From the NCBI GenBank assembly GCA_030035585.1, contig CM057476.1, forward strand, positions 17,034,501 to 17,098,500: DNA of 64,000 bases, in the 5' to 3' direction. This DNA is from Dugong dugon (Eukaryota > Chordata > Mammalia > Sirenia > Dugongidae). Position numbers and translations under genes: made by a program. Of this stretch, positions 1 through 14,486 are shown one piece after another. Each line of letters begins with the position of its first letter. The first letter of the stretch is position 1. The notes beneath the pieces were generated by a model, which did not search any database, was not told where the DNA came from, and saw only the letters and a program-made list of their open reading frames with translations.

Positions 1-1085
1 CAGTCATGTGCTTCTAACACAATTCGATATGGTACTAGTTTTAAAAATTAACCTTTCAGACAGCGGCACAAGAGGGTAATTGGCAATCTCAGTGGAAAGA
101 ATCTTGGAAAGTGAAACCCATTATGTCAGTTTCTCACCATTAATTTTTCTGGATGTAAAACTGAATGATGAACTTAATATTGCTCCTGAAATTTGAGTCA
201 CCCTGAAATCTGGAAGAGTCAGAAAACACTGGCTCTAGTCAGAATAACTTGTGAGAAAGATTCCAAGGAAAGAATTATCTTGTTCCCTGGAGCAAATCCT
301 TTAAAGTGATCCAAAAAGCCAGACGTTTTGCAAAATGAACTTCTAAAATCAAAACAAAACATTCCAATCAAGGTTTTTCGAAACTGGATCTACCAGAAGA
401 AATGGATGATGGTTTTGAAAACTTTTGGACAAAGTGTAAAAATAGTCTTTGTTACCAACATCAAGGCTAAGTACAATGATCATGAATGAGCGTTTATCTG
501 ATCCAAGGTGCCTTGGAGGGGATACAAAATGAGAACAGGAACAGAATCAAGATTGTCTTGGGCATTCATAATATACAGTGAACATCTCTTAAGACCCTTT
601 CTTCCCCAAATAATTGGCGTGTTATCAATTGAGCAAAGTTTTTTTAAACCAGTAAAATGCAATTTATAAATGTTTTAATAATAGAGCATAAAGTAAACCT
701 TCCATCGCATGGTAACAGGTTCCCCAGTGCACACTAAACCGGAGGTGATTTTCTCATGAAAATTGGATTGTTTCTGGGCAAGCCTCGCCCGATATCATTG
801 GTTGAGGGGAAAGGAAAACAAACGAGTCCAAAGCAGAGTGGGGGTCTCATTTCACCCACTCCCACCCAAAAGCACATTGTCATTGAAGGCCGATCCTAGG
901 GATGATGAGACACACAGGTTTTCTGGGTGGTGCCTAATCAGCAGATGACACTGTATTATACAACCGAAAGTCCTTATAACCTGCTTATGACGATCTGGAC
1001 TCACAGAGTGGAACGTGAGCACAGATGATGCAAATGGTGCATCCTTTACTTGAGGTTGTTTTAGACCCCTCTGCCAGGACTAAGA
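1..1085. other. Intron sequence, nothing recognised
   Basis: AT-rich CIT intron. No exon, RNA gene or repeat family recognised. Confidence 0.6.
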
Positions 1086-1288
1086 AGCCCTGGTGGCACA
1101 ATGGTTAAGCGCTCAGCTGCTAACCGAAAGGTCTTCAGCAGTTTGTACCCACTAGCCACTCTGTCGGAGAACAGACTTGGTGATCTGCTGCATAATAATT
1201 ACTACCTAGAAAACCCTGTGGGAAGTTCTACTCTGTCACATGGGGTCTCTAATAAGGCGAAATCAGTTTGAAGGCACACAACAACAGC
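1086..1288 (+). repeat. AfroSINE, decayed copy
   Basis: Starts with the tRNA-like head agccctggtggcacaatgg, keeps an A-box-like tggttaagc, and ends in a tail of the caacaacag type. Internal matches to the family are interrupted, so this is an old copy, antisense to CIT. Confidence 0.8.
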
Positions 1289-3637
1289 CAGGATGGCATT
1301 ATGACTTAGGTGCCTATAGGCACTTCTGCCTTCATAGACCCCTTCCTCTATAAAAAAAATAAAATAAAAATTATATTTTACAACTACATTGACACAAAAA
1401 CAAATATACTAATTATACAAAAATATTTTTTCCACCTTGAAAGTTCAATTTTTCTTCTGTTTTCAAAGAAATTAAAACATCTTAAAAGTATTGTGGGTCC
1501 CAGGTACTATGCCTGCTAGATGTAATGGACAAACCTGACCTGTCCATAGGCACAGAGACCAAGAAGGCAGAGCTGGAAGAAATCCTGGGCATTTTTATCC
1601 TCAAGGTCCCTTTTCTTTCTTGAACTTATGTCAGTGAGAAGGTAATGTGTATTCTCTGTTTTGTCAAGAGTGAGGATACAGCAGTTGTTCCTTCCCCACA
1701 ACATATCTCTTTCCTGAGCTGTCAGCACCCAGGGGGAGGAAGGCAAGAACTAGGCAACATCTTTGTCAGCTCTTCAAGCTCTTGAGGCACCCAGCCTGCT
1801 ACAAGAATCAAAAGGAATTCTAACTCATTTGTTGATCCTCTGTTACTATGCTGGATACTTCAAGGAAATCCTATAAATCCAGCAGCTAACCAAATCCCTG
1901 CTTGAGGAAAAATCAGAGAAGATAATCAGGCTGTTTCTAAGGGCAGCTTAGCTGTAGTATCGCGGCGTGGAATGAACTGTGGGTTAAGAGCTGAACGGGG
2001 TCAGAGTGGGGAACCATGGGACAAATTTCGAGACCACAGAAGGCAAGTCTTCTAAATGGAGCTTCAGAATTTTGTAAGAGAAGGGAGTATCAGATATGGT
2101 CCTATTTAATCACAAATCCTGAAACATGAATGACTTGTATGTTAGCCACACTTTTGTTTCTCTTCCCAGGGAGAATGGGAATCAGTAACTGCTAGTAATG
2201 GCTCGTGAATCTCACTATCACATAAGACTTTAGGTGTTTTTATTTTAAACCAAATCCAAATACTCTATGGGGGGTAGCTAAGTAGAAGCAAAATATTTAA
2301 AAAAAACATAAGCAGTTAGCTGTACAGAAAATTAGCATTTGAGAGAAAGAACAGGGAATAAATGCCAAATCTGGGAGGAATCAATATGCTGCAAACCAAA
2401 TACTGAGAGTTTGCTGAAAGCATTAAACGCTTTTTCCTGGCTTGCAAGCATCCTGCTCTCACAAAACTTACCAAGAGTCATTTTAATAAATTCTTCTTCT
2501 GATGAGAAATAAAGTCTGAAACCAGGAAGTTTCTTCCCCCCATTGGAACTTTCAGCAGTCATTAAATCTAAAACTCCATATGCATGCCAACTGTGATATG
2601 AACCATGAAAGACATTTCTTTGAACTCAACCACCAGCATATACCTTTCAAAATGTCCTGATAATTCCGTTTCTATGGAATTCATGGCCACCAGCAGCATG
2701 CTCCCTCTGGTGGCCAAATATGGCTTTCATTTCCCCAGGATGTCACCAAAAGTAAATTTCGAAACACACTAAACTAATAGGAGAAAGAAAAAAAAAATCC
2801 CACCTCTTGAAACTTTTAGGATGAAAAACTGTGTTAACAAAACGGGCATGAGTCACCTGTCAAAGCAGATTTCTCAAACCGTGTGTGGCCTTCAAAGTCT
2901 CTAAGATTAGTGTGGGTATTCAGAAACCTGATAACCACACTGCCAAGTTTCCTGTGCACATTCATTTAAAACACGGTGTTGAGCAAGAAGCTCTTAACCC
3001 ATCACTTAAAAAAATTAAGGTGGTAAACATATTACGCTGATAAAACCCCAGAAATAATAATTCTTTCTTTCAAGAGTAATTAATGGATCAAATCATTTGC
3101 AGAAGTTTGTTGCATGAGCACGGCCCAGATGGCTAAGTTTGAGCTACTCAGAGGAAAAAATGTTCACTTCCATTAATGTTTCCATTAGATTTTCTGAAAT
3201 GAATGAGAGTTGCCTGGCAGCTGTTAATTCAGCTCTCCAATTACTCATTGCCATCTCTTCATTAGAGTTTCTATTTACAGGTTCTTCAAAAGACAGAAAA
3301 ATCCAGGCCAAAAAGGAAACAATGAGGCGATATAAAAATGAACTATCTACACCAAAAAAAAAAAAAAAAAAACACCTTTTAGAAAGAAAATATAAAAAGA
3401 GTGGGCTTTTTAAAGATCTTGGTTCTCTTTTCTGAACACATAGGGGATGGCTTCCTATACTCAGATATGCCTGTTCATCCTGACTCGGCCATAACTGCTC
3501 AAACTCACCTTCCAGAATATTTCTTGATGTACATAAAACTATGAATTATCGTCACTTCTCTCAAAGCTTTAAAGTGTATCTGAAAAGTTTTTAAAAATAT
3601 TTAATATTATTAGTATTTTTTTCATGTTCTAGAGGAG
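1289..3637. other. Intron sequence, nothing recognised
   Basis: Single-copy-looking AT-rich intron with a pure A run near 3353-3371. No exon or repeat family recognised. Confidence 0.5.
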
Positions 3638-3914
3638 GGGGTCAGCAAACTTTTTCTGTAAAGGGCCAAGTAGCAAATAGAAATAGTTTCCTCTTAGCCA
3701 TATCATCTCTGACGCAAATACTCACCTCTGCCACTGTAGCCTGAACGCAATCACAGACAACAGTAAATGAATGAGCATGGCTGTGTTCCAATCAAACTAT
3801 GCAAGACACTGGAATTTGAATTTCATTTAATTTTCACATCTTGTGAAATATTGTTCTTCTCATGATTTTTTTTCCCCCCCAACCACTGAAAAAACTAAAA
3901 ACCATTCTTAGGCC
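3638..3914 (+). mobile_element. Non-autonomous hAT-like DNA transposon remnant, left part
   Basis: Reads ggtcagcaaactttttctg followed by tgtaaagggccaag, and the family's end reappears at 4137-4188 (gtgggccacagttttccc). These look like the two inverted ends of one short DNA transposon, now split by an AfroSINE. The exact family name is not certain. Confidence 0.55.
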
Positions 3915-3926
3915 CTAGAAAACAGG

Positions 3927-4124
3927 CCAGAAACCAGTTGCCACAGAGTCGACTCCAACTCATGGTGACCCCGTGCATGTTAGAGTCAACTGTGCTCCAC
4001 AGGGCTTTCAAAGGCTGATTTTTTGAAAGTAGGCCTTTCTTCAGAGGTGCCTCTGGGTGGACTCAAATCTCTAACCTTTTGGTTAGCAGCCAAGCGTGTT
4101 CAAACTTTGCACCACCCAGGGACT
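3927..4124 (-). repeat. AfroSINE with 12-base target-site duplication
   Basis: Reverse-orientation copy with diverged middle (the type reading gcctttcttcagaggtgcc). Flanked by ctagaaaacagg at 3915-3926 and 4125-4136. Inserted into the older DNA transposon remnant. Confidence 0.9.
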
Positions 4125-4136
4125 CTAGAAAACAGG

Positions 4137-4188
4137 CAGTGGGATGGATTTGCCCTGTGGGCCACAGTTTTCCCAACTCTACTCTAAA
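4137..4188 (+). mobile_element. hAT-like DNA transposon remnant, right part
   Basis: Continuation of the element at 3638-3914 after the SINE; ends with gggccacagttttccc, the inverted counterpart of its left end. Confidence 0.5.
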
Positions 4189-4394
4189 CTGACATTTTAA
4201 TTAAAAAAAAAAAAAAGAAAGGCATTATGGGGTGCAGACTTCAAACGGAGTTGGAACAAGCACTCTATGATTTATACAAATCATGGGAAACCTCAAGTTT
4301 CCAAATGACCTACATACATCTCTCTCTTTCTCTTTCGCAAACACGCATCTTCTGAAATGAGAGGTCCGCTCTGTTCCCAGGCAAGCAGCCATAC

Positions 4395-4514
4395 CTGCTC
4401 TTTGATTTCTTGGAGCTTCCGGCTCTGCTCTCTGATATCATGGAGAAGCTGCAGTGCTTTGTCATCCTCCTGAGACACCTCCATCCGTGCTTGCTCCAAA
4501 CTTCGCTTTAAGCT
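4395..4514 (-). CDS. CIT: CIT exon: coiled-coil segment
   Basis: 120 bp, phase 0 to phase 0, 40 residues [13 protein letters not shown] to K-L-Q-E-I-K-E-Q. Heptad-rich coiled coil continuing directly from E-C-S of the exon at 5782-5925. Acceptor ccgcag at 4515-4520 and donor gtatgg at 4389-4394. This is the last CIT exon I can find on the left; the next expected segment (beginning E-Y-Q-A-Q-V) is not seen between 1 and 4394, so the intron on this side is at least 4.4 kb. Confidence 0.96.
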
Positions 4515-7259
<2,745 letters not shown>

Positions 7260-7700
7260 AACACACATCATGCTGACATGGCTTCCTTCACTTACTCAAC
7301 AGGTAAGTGCTGTGTACCTACTCTGTTCCAGAAACTGTTCCAGGCACTGGGACACAGAGTGAACAAGACAGACAAGGTCCCTGCTCTCCTGGAGCTGTCA
7401 TTCTACACAGGGCAGACAGGACACATCAGGCGGACAACAGACAAAAAGATTACAACGATCACTCCTAGAAAGAAGTAAACAGGGTGATGTGATGTGATGT
7501 GATGTAGGAAATGGGGTGAGGATGCCTGCTTTAGCAAGGGTGATCAAGGAGGGCTTCTCTGAGGAGGTGACATTGGAGCTGAGACCTGAAGGACAACAAG
7601 CAGCCTGCCATCCAAACCTCTGGAAGGAAACAAGCTCCAAGGAAAGGGAATCATAGACGCAAAGGCCCTGAGATGGGACAGAGCTAACACTGCAAGTCTG
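7260..7700 (+). repeat. Ancient mammalian interspersed repeat, family not named
   Basis: Contains tgttccaggcactggg, then gtgaacaagacagacaagg, then ctcctggagctgtcattct and aaaggccctgagatggg, a phrase order I know from a widespread old mammalian repeat whose name I cannot give. A short gatgt pentamer array lies at about 7482-7506. Confidence 0.5.
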
Positions 7701-7817
7701 CAATGCATGCTGTTAGTTACTATACTGGTAAAAGTATTATTTATTCAACCCTCAACCTACCCAGCTTAGTTGTTTCATTTTATTTAAATAATTAAGTAAA
7801 GGTAATTAATGCTTATT

Positions 7818-8312
7818 GTGGCAGAATGAATAATAGCCCCCCAAAACGACCATATCCTAACCCCAAAACCTGTGAATATGTGACTTTACATGGTAAAAGG
7901 GACTTTGCAGATATGATTACATTAAGGATCGTGAGATGGGGAGATTATCCTGAATTAATCTGGGTGGGCCCAATGTAATCACAAGGGTTCTTATAAGATG
8001 GAAGCGGAAGAAGGAAGGAAATGTGACAATGGAAGAAGGGGGTCATCATCTGAGAGACAGAGAGATTTGAAGATACTGATTTTGAAAATGGAGGAAGGGC
8101 CCACAGCCAAGGAACACATACAGCCTCTAGAAGCTAGAGAAAGGCAAAAAGAGACATTCCCCCTAGAGTTTCCAGAAGGAACACATGCCTACCAACACCC
8201 TGATTTCAGCCCAGTGAAACCCACCTCCAGAACGGTAAGATAATAAATTTGTATTGTTTTGAGCCACTAAGTTTGTGGTAATTCATTACAGCAGCAACAG
8301 AAGACTAATACA
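7818..8312 (+). mobile_element. MLT1-type LTR (ERVL-MaLR), solo
   Basis: Begins gtggcagaatgaataatagcc, runs through gggtgggcccaatgtaatc and ttcttataagatgg, and ends ttgagccactaagtttgtgg with an aataaa signal just before, as in MLT1 LTRs. The open frame at 7998-8243 lies inside the LTR and is not a gene. Confidence 0.75.
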
Positions 8313-8399
8313 CTCATTGAGCACTAACTACATTCTATTCTATTCTGGGTTTATTCTAACACTAGACATACTTTAACTCTCCATTCCCCACAACAACAC
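8313..8399 (-). repeat. MIR fragment, split by AfroSINE
   Basis: Reverse MIR text (cattgagcactaactac and following) continues at 8616-8720 with cctcattctgcacaggagg and cagagaggttaagtaatc. Confidence 0.6.
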
Positions 8400-8615
8400 T
8401 ATAAAAAAACAAAAACCAAACCCACTGCCATTGAGTTGATTCCGACTCATAGTGACCCTATAGGACAGAGTAGAAATGCCTCATAGGGTTTCCAAGGCTG
8501 TAATCTTCACAGAAGCAGACTGCCACATCTTTCTTCTGCAGAGCAGATGGTGGCTTCAAACCACCAACCCTTCAGTTAGCAGCCAAGCGCTTAATCACTG
8601 TGCCACCAGGGCTCC
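8400..8615 (-). repeat. AfroSINE inserted in MIR
   Basis: Full-length reverse copy: ccgactcatagtgacccta, gggtttccaaggctgtaatc, gcagactgccacatctttc, ending gccaccagggctcc. An aacaaccctata-like motif recurs on both sides. Confidence 0.9.
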
Positions 8616-8720
8616 AACAACCCTATAGGCAGACACAATTTATTATCCTCATTCTGCACAGGAGGAGATCAAAGCACAGAGAGGTTAAGTAATCTGCCAG
8701 CTAACAAGTGGTTTCTCAAC
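8616..8720 (-). repeat. MIR fragment, right part
   Basis: Second half of the MIR split by the AfroSINE at 8400-8615. Confidence 0.6.
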
Positions 8721-8895
8721 AGAGAGCTGGGGTAGAGAGACTGGCTTGATGCATTCAATATAACTCTCAAGAAAATATCACAAAAATAACGTGGCATGCC
8801 CTCCTGAGAGTGAGCTAGAAATACGCTCTCCCTGGAGAAAGGACACATTTACCCCCACATGTATGTATAAGGCACACACTGTGCCTCATCCCTAC

Positions 8896-9102
8896 TGTTG
8901 TTTTTGCTGGGTGCTGTCGAGTCAATTCCAACTCATAGCGACCACATGTGACAGAGCAGAACTGCCCCATAAGGTTTTCCTAGCTATACTCTTCACAGGA
9001 GCAGATCACCAGGTCTTACTCACGCAGAGCCACTGGGTTGGTTCAAGCGGCCAACCTTTCAGTGAGCAGCCAAGCATGTAACTGTTGTGCCTCCAGGGCT
9101 CC
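8896..9102 (-). repeat. AfroSINE, diverged type
   Basis: Reverse copy with gtcgagtcaattccaactc, then acatgtgacagagcagaac, then gcctccagggctcc. Confidence 0.85.
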
Positions 9103-9554
9103 TCTCCCCTAGAAGCAGTTAACTATGGGTGGAGATTAAAGTTCTCATCCAGGGCAGCTCCCTCAGTGGTTGGTACTCTGAGTAGGAACACTGGAATCAG
9201 CAAAGGGCAGGGCCAGGGCAACAGTCGGCAAAGGCTCCTGAGCACAGAGGGATGTTTGATGGGACCCCACAGTCAGCCCAATCCACCTCTGTGGCCCTGG
9301 TGATGGAGATACAGGAGCTGGCTGTCAATGAGTGCTGAGGTCTTATGAGCAGGTGAAGGTGCTTCTGCCTGTTGCCCCAAGGGACTTCCGTGCCTAAAAG
9401 AAGTCTGTTTCCCTGCTGCAACACGGAATGCCTCTCTCCAGACAGCTCCCAGCCAAATGACAAGGGCTGGTGTGATAGCCCTGGCTCACTCTACCCCACT
9501 GATGGCTCTCTAGATGCATATAATACACACAAGTGCAGCACGTGAGCAAACACC
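9103..9554. other. Intron sequence, nothing recognised
   Basis: No repeat or gene recognised. Confidence 0.4.
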
Positions 9555-9760
9555 CAGAGTCAAGCTGCTCTGTGCAAAATCTGACCTACCACTCACTAAC
9601 TACCTGACTTCTCCTCTTTGAGCCTGGTTCTTCATCTGTAAAACAGGGATCATTCTTGACCTACTTCAAAGAGTTCTTGTGAGAATTAAATGAGATAATG
9701 CATGTAAAATCACTGCCTAACACACTGAGAGGGTTCAAGAAGTGTCAATCATTACTATTC
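9555..9760 (+). repeat. MIR SINE
   Basis: Shows ttcttcatctgtaaaacagg, gagaattaaatgagataatg and gcatgtaaaatcactgcc in MIR order. Confidence 0.8.
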
Positions 9761-10852
9761 TCATTGCCACTTTTATCATTACTACCCATGTAACTTCGTA
9801 AACAGCACATGCCTCTGGGCCTACAAGAGCTGCTTAAAATGGTAAAACTAAGGGGGCTGAATTTGCTCTGTGTTATTACTCACATAAAAACAAACGCTGA
9901 TTATTCATAGAAATGGGCAACAGGAATCGCATTAAATCATTGAAATCCAGAAATAAATCTTTTGAAAAATCTCACTTTGGATTAAAAATGTTAACCAAGT
10001 TCTCCCTCTCACTAGCCTGTTTTCTACCTAAAACCATCCCCAAACACACATGCTCTCTCTCTCTCACACACACACTTTTTTTTTCTTTTTAATACAGATA
10101 AAGTGGATTGCCCTGCATGGACTTCACTTGCCTCTGCTACTTCTCTTTCTGACTGCGCACGGGTGGGTGGACTAGAGAACAAGACCCAAAGCACTCAAGG
10201 AGGGAGCATGATCCACAGATCCGACCCCTTGGCCTTCAGGAACCAAGAGACACTTGCATCTCACTAAGTCATAGGCACCCACACACATCACAGATGACAA
10301 GGCAGGCCACAGCAATTTGTGCCCAAGCACAAAACCGACACCCGGTTAGAAGAGAGATGACAACATAGGAGGGTGATGGTGGGGTGGGAAGCGACTTGCA
10401 AAACATAGTGACACACGGAGGGCAGCCCTGAACGGTGTTTAGTGTTTAAAGTGTGCTGCTGTGGGTACAACACTGACTGCTTATTCAAAAAAAGGCGTTT
10501 CTAGGTCACGGGTTAATGGGGTCCAGAACCGAGGAGCTGCGCAGCCCCGCCTGCCGGTATTCATGGGAGAGGATGCAACAGCCCTCCCAATCACCCGAGG
10601 GCCAACTCCCTCGTTCTGCTGTTTTGATGCTTGACCAATGTTCAGTTTGGAAGTTCTAAGCACGGCAATTAAGAGCTCTTCAGAATAAAGGTGCTAAAAA
10701 AAAGTTTTGTTTTTTTTTTTAAGAACAAATAAAAATCACATCTAAAAAAAGCTATGATAAGAATACTGTGGCTAAACCTGGCTTATAGCAACAATTCCAT
10801 ACACAATGATGGGATGGAGGGTGAGGCTGGAGGAGGGAAAGCTTCCTGTAAC
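9761..10852. other. Intron sequence with short CT/CA tract
   Basis: No gene recognised. A ct/ca simple tract lies near 10050-10077, followed by a T run. Confidence 0.4.
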
Positions 10853-10902
10853 TTCAGTGGGTCTCAACCCGGCTGCACATTAATAATCACTGGAGAGCAT
10901 CT
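10853..10902 (+). mobile_element. MER20-like hAT element, left part
   Basis: Reads gtgggtctcaacccggctgc, continuing after the L1 at 11654-11772 with cccaggtccacccagg and gctcccaggtgattctaac, the MER20 phrase order. Confidence 0.55.
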
Positions 10903-10918
10903 AAAAAATACTAATGCC

Positions 10919-11637
10919 TTCACCCCACCCTCACTAGGGTGGCTGATAGAACAGTGGATACTAACAACTGCTGGGGAGGATACAGAGAAACTGGAACCTT
11001 CATGCACTGCTGGTAGGAATGTAAAATGGTGCAGCCGCTGTGCAAAACCCTTTGGTGGTACTTCAAAAATCTTAAATATGGAGTTATCATATGACTCGAC
11101 AATTCCTAGGTATTTTCCCAAAAAATATGAAAGCCAGGAACTCAGATACTTGTAAACGACTATTCACTGTAGTACTATTCACAATGCCCAAAAGGTGGAA
11201 ACAGCCTAAATGTCCGTCAGCAGGTGAATGGATAAACAGTACGTAGTATACGGAATGTTACTCAGCCATAAAGAGAAATGAAGTTCTGATACATGATACA
11301 GTGTGAATGAACCCTGAAAACATTATGCTGAGTGAAGTAAGTCAGACACAAAAGGACAAATATTTATTATCCCATTTGTATGAAATATCTAGAATAGGCA
11401 AATGCATAGAGACAAAAGTTGATTAGCAGTTACCAGGCGCTACAGGGAGGAGGGAATGAGAGTTATGGCTTAAGGGGTACTGAGTCTGTTGGGGGTGATG
11501 TAACACTTTTGGAAGTGGATCGTGGTGATGTAGCACAACATGGTGAATGTAATTAATGTCACTGATTTGTACACTTAAGAACGGTTAAGATGGCAAACTT
11601 TTTGTTACATTTCACCACAATAAAATTAAGGGGAAAA
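10919..11637 (+). mobile_element. LINE-1 3' end, 5'-truncated, with 16-base duplication
   Basis: Decayed ORF2 C-terminal coding (gcactgctggtaggaatg, then gcaggtgaatggataaac) followed by a 3' UTR ending in caataaaattaag and a poly(A) run. Flanked by aaaaaatactaatgcc at 10903-10918 and aaaaaatactgatgcc at 11638-11653. Inserted in the MER20-like element. Frames broken by several stops. Confidence 0.85.
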
Positions 11638-11653
11638 AAAAAATACTGATGCC

Positions 11654-11772
11654 CAGGTCCACCCAGGCCAATTAAATCAGAGATAAAGAGACTGAGAGGG
11701 GCCAAGGCAGCACCATTTTTATTAAGCTCCCAGGTGATTCTAACGTACAGACAGGATTGAGAACCATAGGGC
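11654..11772 (+). mobile_element. MER20-like hAT element, right part
   Basis: Continuation of 10853-10902; ends attgagaaccatagggc, the typical outer end of this type. Confidence 0.55.
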
Positions 11773-12146
11773 TAATAAGAAGAACATGCCTATGCTTTAG
11801 GGTCTAGGCATTTAAAACAGTATGACTGCCCCCAGCATTTGGTTCCATGAGGCATTTTGGCCAGGCCATTTGGTACTGGTGCCTTTTGGTCACTCTTTGA
11901 GCAGGAACCCAATTTTGAAGTCAATCGTGGTGGGCTATGAATTTCAAGACAATTTATAGGTGTCAGACAATGATTAAAGACCATTTCCCCCAATTTTAAT
12001 AAGTCGATTAAAATATACCATTTCCATGACTTTCTATAAAAGAAATATATTAAAGGTAGGTATGGTTCAACCTAAAATATTCATATTCTACTCATTTTTC
12101 ACATAGACATGTATGCCAGTTCAATCCCTAGTGCTAATGGCAAACT
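11773..12146. other. Intron sequence, nothing recognised
   Basis: No repeat or gene recognised. Confidence 0.4.
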
Positions 12147-12181
12147 CTCAACATGTATTTCTTCTTTTTTTTTTTTTTTTT

Positions 12182-12603
12182 GTTTTAACAAAGAGAAATT
12201 TATTTCCTCACAGTCAAAGTAAGCTAAAAGTCCAAATTCAGGGTGCCAGCTCCAGGGGAAGCCTTTTTCTCTCTCTGTTGGCCTTCTCATCAATGTTCCC
12301 CCAGACTTCTCATCAATGTTCCCCCAGCTTCTCGGCGCAGGAACCCCACTGCTTTGTTGATGGTGTGAGGTCCCCCTGTCTCTCTGCTCACTTCTGTCTT
12401 TTATATCTCAAAAGATTGCCTCAGGACACAATCCAGTCTTGCAGATCAGGTCCTGCCTTACTAACACAACTGCCACCCATCCTCCCTCATTAACATCATA
12501 GAGGCAGGTTTATAACATACAGGAAAATCACACAGTACCAGGAATCATGGCCTAGCCAAACTGATACACACAATTTTAGGGGGACATAATTCAAACCATG
12601 ACA
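12182..12603 (-). repeat. MaLR-like 3' LTR (U3-R), ends at poly(A) site
   Basis: U3 starts tgtcatggtttgaattatg at 12603 after a purine tract (aaagggtggaa); gatataaaag is the TATA box; R starts near 12375 and ends at 12182. Confidence 0.8.
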
Positions 12604-13240
12604 TTCCACCCTTTGGCTCCCAACAAATCACATCCTTGCAATATGGAAAACATATTCGCCCCATCATATCATAGCAAAAGTCTTAACTCCAAGTCCCAAA
12701 TCCAAAAATTCCTCTTCATCTGTGAAATCTAGAATACAAGTTATCTGCTTCCAAAGGTACAATGGCAGAACAGGTACAAGCTAGACATTTCCATTACAAA
12801 TGGGACAAACTAGAGGAAAAGAAGTGATAACAGGCACCAAGCAAGTCAGCAGAACACATTACATTAGCCGTCAAGACTTTGAAAATAATCTTCTGTTCTC
12901 GGAGACAATTTACACATAGCCCTGCCTCCCAGACTCTAGGTATTGGCCACAGTCTCTGGATTTTGAGTGGAGGTCCCTCGGCCCTGGGCTTCAGCTCCAC
13001 CTTCCAGGCCCACTGGGACAGCAACTCTGCTCCCTTGGCTTTAGACGCACTGTTCTCCTAGTCCATTGGAGTGACAACTCCACCCTTTGAAACCCCTGAG
13101 GTCATGGCCATACCTTTTGAGGATGAAGCAGCTCAGGCTTCTCGTGCCCTTGTCTCTTCAGCTTCTGCTTCCTATGGCCTCTCAGCCCTCGGGCCTCACG
13201 CCTGCATCTGCCCTGCTGGGGCAAGTTTCCAGAGCTCAGG

Positions 13241-13430
13241 AGCTCTACCGGTAAGTGCCCAGAGGCACCCCACTCTGCCAGGAAGCCTTCTGCGCACAGG
13301 CACTCAGCTCCCTCGCTCCGTGGGTCGGCAAGCCTAGCTCCACCGGTAAGTGCCCAGAGGTACCCCACTCTGCCAGGAAGCCTTCTGCGCACAGGCACTC
13401 AGCTCTCTTGCTCCGTGGGTGGGCTACAGC
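13241..13430 (+). repeat. 95-bp tandem duplication inside the MaLR-like element
   Basis: Units 13241-13335 and 13336-13430 both start agct-c/t-accggtaagtgccc and share ccactctgccaggaagcc. They differ at few positions, so the duplication is younger than the element or was kept by conversion. Confidence 0.9.
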
Positions 13431-13603
13431 ACTGTTTTTCACTGGTCTCCTGGTTCTGCTGCTGTTGGTTCTCTGCTGCTGTAGGTTCTCTGCTGCTGCT
13501 GGTCCTCTGTCACTGCCACACATCTATCCATTCACAGTTTTAAAACCACTTCCACATTTTAGGTATCGGTTAGAGCAGCACCCTACCCTCTTGGTACCAA
13601 ATC

Positions 13604-13854
13604 TGTCTTAGTCATCTAGTGACGCCATAACAGAAATACCACAAGTGGATGGTTTTAACAAAGAGTAATTTATTTCCTCTCAGTTAAAGTAGGCTAAAAG
13701 TCCAAATTCAGGGCGTCAGCTCCAGGGGAAGCCTTTTTCTCTGTCGGCCTTCTCATCAATGTTCCCCCGGACTAGGAATTTCTCGGCACAGGGACCCCAG
13801 TCCAAAGGGCACACTCTGCTCCCAGCAGTGCTTTCTTGATTGTACGAGGTCCCC
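13604..13854 (-). repeat. MaLR-like 5' LTR (R-U5 only)
   Basis: R at 13652-13854 and U5 at 13604-13651, ending in gactaagaca. U3 is missing. The primer-binding site is at 13582-13599. Confidence 0.8.
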
Positions 13855-13871
13855 CTCAACGTGTATTTCTT

Positions 13872-14486
13872 GAGTGAATAGATTGCCACCACAGATATTC
13901 TCAAATATGATCACAACTTATTTTCTTTTTCTAGGATTTTCATTAGCCTTCCTTCTGACTTTGAAAGCAACAGCAAATTATTGCTGACATCTGCATTATT
14001 CTAGAATTGACTATAATTTAAATCATAGCCTGAAATTCAATCCAAGGCTGGCCTCAGAGCCCCCAGAATATTATCAAATACAACTCTGTTCTTTTCAAGC
14101 AGTAACTCCTACAGTCTACAGTCATCCTCCAAAATACCATTTTATCGAGAGGGGTATTATTTAAAGAGCTGATACGATCACTACTTTAAGGGAAATTTGT
14201 GAAAAAAATTTTAAAAAGTCCTTAACTGGTTGGAATTACAAAGCTGTGTTGGGTGCAGAATTACAGTAAAGAAATTATTTATGAAGTTCCATTGACCCTG
14301 AAACAGGACAGGGTTATCTGCAAACAAAAGAGTCTTCCAAAAATTGTCCTTTGTTCTCAAAATTCCACTTCAACAAATATTTTTTTTACCACCTTCTATG
14401 AGTGTGTGTGTATACATGAGAGAAAGAGAGAAGAAAAGAGAATGTAAAAGAGAGAAAATACAAAAAGTCCTATAATCCCCCTAAGA
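13872..14486. other. Intron sequence, nothing recognised
   Basis: AT-rich, no repeat recognised; aatccccctaaga at 14474-14486 is the left duplication of the next SINE. Confidence 0.4.

Larger units (their letters stand above)
12164..13854 (-). mobile_element. MaLR-like LTR element as a processed RNA copy
   Basis: Minus-strand element. Its 5' end (13854) begins at R, not at U3: ggggacctcg is also found just downstream of tataaaa in the other LTR. Its 3' end stops after aataaatttctctttgtt, followed by 17 A (12165-12181, read as T). Direct repeats ctcaacatgtatttctt (12147-12163) and ctcaacgtgtatttctt (13855-13871) flank it. So it lacks U3 at one end and U5 at the other, as expected for a polyadenylated transcript inserted by LINE machinery. 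The primer site after the 5' LTR, tggtaccaagagggtagg, resembles the tRNA-Leu site of MaLR/ERVL elements. No gag or pol frame is evident. Same orientation as CIT. Confidence 0.85.

Noticed and set aside
1-4394. Next CIT coiled-coil exon
   Set aside because: The expected start E-Y-Q-A-Q-V is not found in any frame; the exon must lie outside.
7998-8243. 81-codon plus-strand open frame
   Set aside because: It lies inside an MLT1-type LTR.
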